Shown here: in pieces, positions 61,710 through 64,000 of the stretch
How positions within the stretch are numbered: the first letter of the stretch is position 1
How the letters are laid out: the number at the start of each line of letters is the position of its first letter
NCBI GenBank assembly: GCA_037893245.1
Contig: JBAIAA010000598.1
Location: forward strand, 310,001 to 374,000
DNA: 64,000 nt
Source of the DNA: Crossaster papposus
Lineage: Eukaryota > Echinodermata > Asteroidea > Velatida > Solasteridae
Direction of reading: 5' to 3'
Position numbers and translations under genes: made by a program
Notes under the pieces: model-generated
The model's input: the letters and a program-made list of their open reading frames with translations, nothing else
Database searches by the model: none
Told to the model about the DNA's origin: nothing

Positions 61710-61926
61710 AAACTATTGAGGGAGCATGAGGAGAACATGAAGCGCTTTGAGGTCTCGCAACGCCTGGAGCAGGGGCGCAACCAGGAGAAAACGCGAACCC
61801 GGCTGGAAGCCAGACGGAGGAAGAAGAGAGCGCAGGAGACGGAGAGGATCAAAGGGGATGTGAAGGGACAGGCTGAGGTGGATGAGAGGCGAACCCAGGA
61901 CTATCTGAATAACATCCAGAGGCCGG
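61710..61926 (+). CDS. Coiled-coil exon (phase 0 to 1), last seen
   Basis: The acceptor TTCGCTCTCACAG and donor CCGG|GTAAGG bound KLLREHEENMKRFEVSQRLE, RTRLEARRRKKRAQETERIK and AEVDERRTQDYLNNIQRP. Very basic coiled coil. It ends in phase 1 and must continue beyond the window or across the LINE at the right edge. Confidence 0.9.
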
Positions 61927-62267
61927 GTAAGGTTTTATAGGATGTGAACCCTCCAGCCACCCAAGACATTATTATAATGTACTTTTGTACTTTAGCAGTT
62001 GCAATGCACTTTAAAAAACATTATATCAACAGAGGGCGCAATTAAGTTAAGGCTCCAAGTCAAGACAACTCTACTTTCTAGACTGGGGCTGAGATGGTTA
62101 GGGGCCGAGTTTACCTGTACCCTGGACAAAGCTATACCATGTATGATCACCTAATCTTGCCGAAGAAAACAATCTTTGCGATTAATGTATGATAAAAAGG
62201 TACCTTTATGTGCTGACATCGCAGAAATGTGCACAGAAATCTGCAAAGAAATTAGTCTTGGGCTTAA

Positions 62268-62345
62268 CCAGTTTGCGCCGGTTGACATATATACACACAC
62301 AATTTTTCTGAGATTTAAAACGGATGACAAATAAACACATCCCGA
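62268..62345. mobile_element. piggyBac-like (TTAA) MITE, copy 3, truncated
   Basis: TTAA then CCAGTTTGCGCCGGTTGAC and ACGGATGACaaATAAACAC match copies 1 and 2. The right end is missing and the LINE tail lies nearby. Confidence 0.65.
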
Positions 62346-62387
62346 GCAAAGCCCCAACAAATTGTTTACTATCCACGGATGACGTGT

Positions 62388-64000
62388 TTTATTTATTTAT
62401 TTATTTATTTATTCCATTTCTTTACCCAGGGTGTGCCCAAACAGTTTAAAACTGGTTTTCATTGGGGCCCTGCATACATCATCAAATAAAATAACAGTAC
62501 ATATTATAAATACAAGGATATTACAGGAATTCTAAACATTAATACTAACTCTGATTTACGAGATAGGCGAAAACCCGCCAAATAAAAAAACCTTTTAGGT
62601 GAAAAATAAGAAGGGGAAATTCCTATCCGGCTCCACATTATAGTGGCAACCAAGTTCTAACTCCGTAGGTCAGCGCAATTGGCATAATATCTAACACTCA
62701 GATGGCATGTCGGAGTTCTGATTTAAATGTGCTTAATGAGTCCAATGTTCGCAATTGTTCGGGCAGATTATTCCAAATATTTGCACCACTCACAGCGAAA
62801 CTTGTGGCGTAGCATTCTTTTTTGGCGAAAGGAACTTTCAGTGCCGTGTGGGTTGATTGCCTTGTTTCGCGAATTACTGTAAGTGGTTTGAAAATATTTG
62901 TCATGTACAAAGGAGTCATTTTGTTGATACTTTTGAAGACAAGAATAGCCTTTTTTGACTTGACTCTTTTTGAAAAAGGGGTCCAATTAAGACGAGCAAA
63001 CATATCCTCTGAAGGGGTGAGGAAGGTACATTTAAGGATTATCCGCGCGGCTCTTTTGAGACATTTGTTTAAAATATTATCGTGAGATATGTACCTTCCT
63101 CCCCACACAGTACAACAATACTCTAATGTTGGCATAATTAGACTTACAAATAGTGTGTGCAAGCTGTGCTGAGGAATACAATCACGGATTCTTCTTATAC
63201 CTAATTTAGACACCACATTTTTTCTTACGTATTCGACATGTGGGCCCCAACTTAATGCTTCATCAATAATTACACCCAAACATTTATATGACTTCACATT
63301 TTCAATACGACTACCAGCAATGCATACATTTAAATTAACATTAGATATTTTCTGCCTAGTACCAATAAGCATGCATTTGGTTTTGGTGGCATTTAAAGCT
63401 AGCTTGTTTTTTCCGCACCAGTTGTGAAAACTAGTAAGAGCTGTATTTAAGCTACTTTCTATTATATTAATGTTGGAGGAGCTACACGTTAATGTTGAGT
63501 CATCTGCATACATAAATAAGTTGCAGTTTGGGGCAATACAAAATGGAAGGTCACTAGTATAAACAATGAATAAAAGTGGACCTAGTATCGACCCCTGTGG
63601 AACACCAGTGTTTACGGACAGGACCTAATTTGATATGGTGCCGCCAATATTCACAGACTGACTACGTTCACTTAGGTACGACTTAAACCAATTTGTTACA
63701 GAAGATGACACGTTCATCCTTTCTAGTTTCTTTAGTAAGATTTCATGATCAACACAATCAAATGCTTTACTGAGGTCTATAAACACACTGCCTGTAACTT
63801 GTCCATTCTCCATGGCCGCAAAACACTTGTTTGTTAAGTCATGTAGGGTGCTTTCAGTTGAGTGCAGGGGTCTAAATCCCGACTGGCAACTAGGAATCAG
63901 ATTGTTTTCATCAAGATATCTATATACCGATGAGTGCACCCATCTTTCTAAAATCTTAGAGATAATTGGCAGTATAGAAATTGGACGATAGTTACCTGTA
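62388..64000 (-). mobile_element. LINE RT (CR1/L2-supergroup), runs off the right edge
   Basis: The minus-strand 3' end is an (AAAT)n tail (TTTA on the plus strand, 62389-62413). RT reads IPSCQSGFRPLHSTESTLHD, VFIDLSKAFDCVDHEILL, SWFKSYL-type and SQSVNIGGTISN, then TAG (63625-63627), VLSVNTGVPQGSILGPLLF, the catalytic MYADDSTL at 63513, KLALNATKTKCMLIG, KCLGVIIDEALSWGPHVEY and LEYCCTVWGGRY to the stop at 62698. Frames before and after the TAG are the same, so a single nonsense change is the only break seen. The endonuclease would lie beyond 64000. Confidence 0.88.

Larger units (their letters stand above)
118..61926 (+). other. Composite host gene: cysteine-rich GCC2/GCC3 modules followed by a coiled coil
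   Basis: At least eleven plus-strand exons with GT-AG borders and mutually consistent codon phases were found by reading the sequence. The first three encode Cys-rich GCC2/GCC3-like modules, which are usually extracellular. The later ones encode an almost uninterrupted Glu/Lys/Arg/Gln-rich coiled coil. The phase joins 59665/61035 (2 to 2) and 61191/61710 (0 to 0) make the 3' half secure. The link between the Cys-rich part and the coiled coil spans a 31-kb intron and rests only on strand, order and a phase match (12043 to 43692), so these could be two genes. No start codon, membrane segment or final stop lies in the window. I do not recognise a named orthologue. Confidence 0.55.

Noticed and set aside
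46759-61926. EVC2/limbin or another named coiled-coil gene
   Set aside because: The coiled coil plus cysteine-rich modules do not match any named family I can recall with confidence, so no symbol was given.

Overview
This is a window of animal nuclear DNA, not prokaryotic or viral. Short GT-AG exons with consistent reading phases lie far apart in introns of up to about 31 kb, and the introns are packed with LTR and non-LTR retrotransposons, MITEs, tRNA-derived SINEs, minisatellites and foldback hairpins. A MITE with a GGGxCC..TTTCATGGAGCTGC-type end at 48.7 kb, many ACATGTA-rich stretches and the kinds of LINE present suggest a marine invertebrate deuterostome (echinoderm, hemichordate or amphioxus). 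That is a judgement from recall, not a computed assignment.

The host gene runs on the plus strand across the window. Its 5' exons (118-255, 2423-2529, 11932-12043) encode cysteine-rich GCC2/GCC3 (ephrin-receptor-like) modules. Its 3' exons (about 43.7 to 61.9 kb) encode a long charged coiled coil. Several middle exons carry stops or a frameshift (43692-43927, 47416-47658, 48492-48671, 49934-50053). The 3' exons (58110-61926) are open and splice in phase. The gene is either decaying or bypasses the damaged exons, most of which are phase 0/0 and could be skipped without changing frame.

Four blocks of mobile DNA dominate the introns. (1) 4.7-8.9 kb, minus strand: a degenerate DUF7869-like gene (DNCGGQNKN motif), with one exon split by a LINE fragment and a TIR element that carries a SAP-like remnant. 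(2) 16.3-25.4 kb, minus strand: an apparently intact Gypsy-type LTR retrotransposon with near-identical 980/985-bp LTRs and a 4-bp target duplication. Its gag and pol are joined by a GGGAAAC -1 slip site. A third ORF, in the env position, encodes an SGNH/GDSL hydrolase-like protein just behind a good splice acceptor. This is the strongest candidate for something new here. (3) 26-30.5 kb, minus strand: a CR1/L2-supergroup LINE with ORF1 and endonuclease intact but the catalytic RT block deleted, holding a nested PIF/Harbinger-like MITE. (4) 51.0-55.2 kb, plus strand: a very young GC-rich LTR element with identical 284-bp LTRs. Its single long ORF is Gag, a CCHC knuckle, an integrase-tail-like motif and two C2HC/C2H2 zinc fingers, with no protease, RT or integrase.

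Other features are a second, frameshifted SGNH domain at 42.5 kb, a roughly 85-90-bp satellite interrupted by a mariner-type MITE (36.4-40.5 kb), three copies of a TTAA-targeting MITE, and a LINE RT that runs off the right edge with one in-frame TAG. The two LTR elements differ in strand, base composition and primer-binding site, so they are unlikely to be an autonomous/non-autonomous pair.
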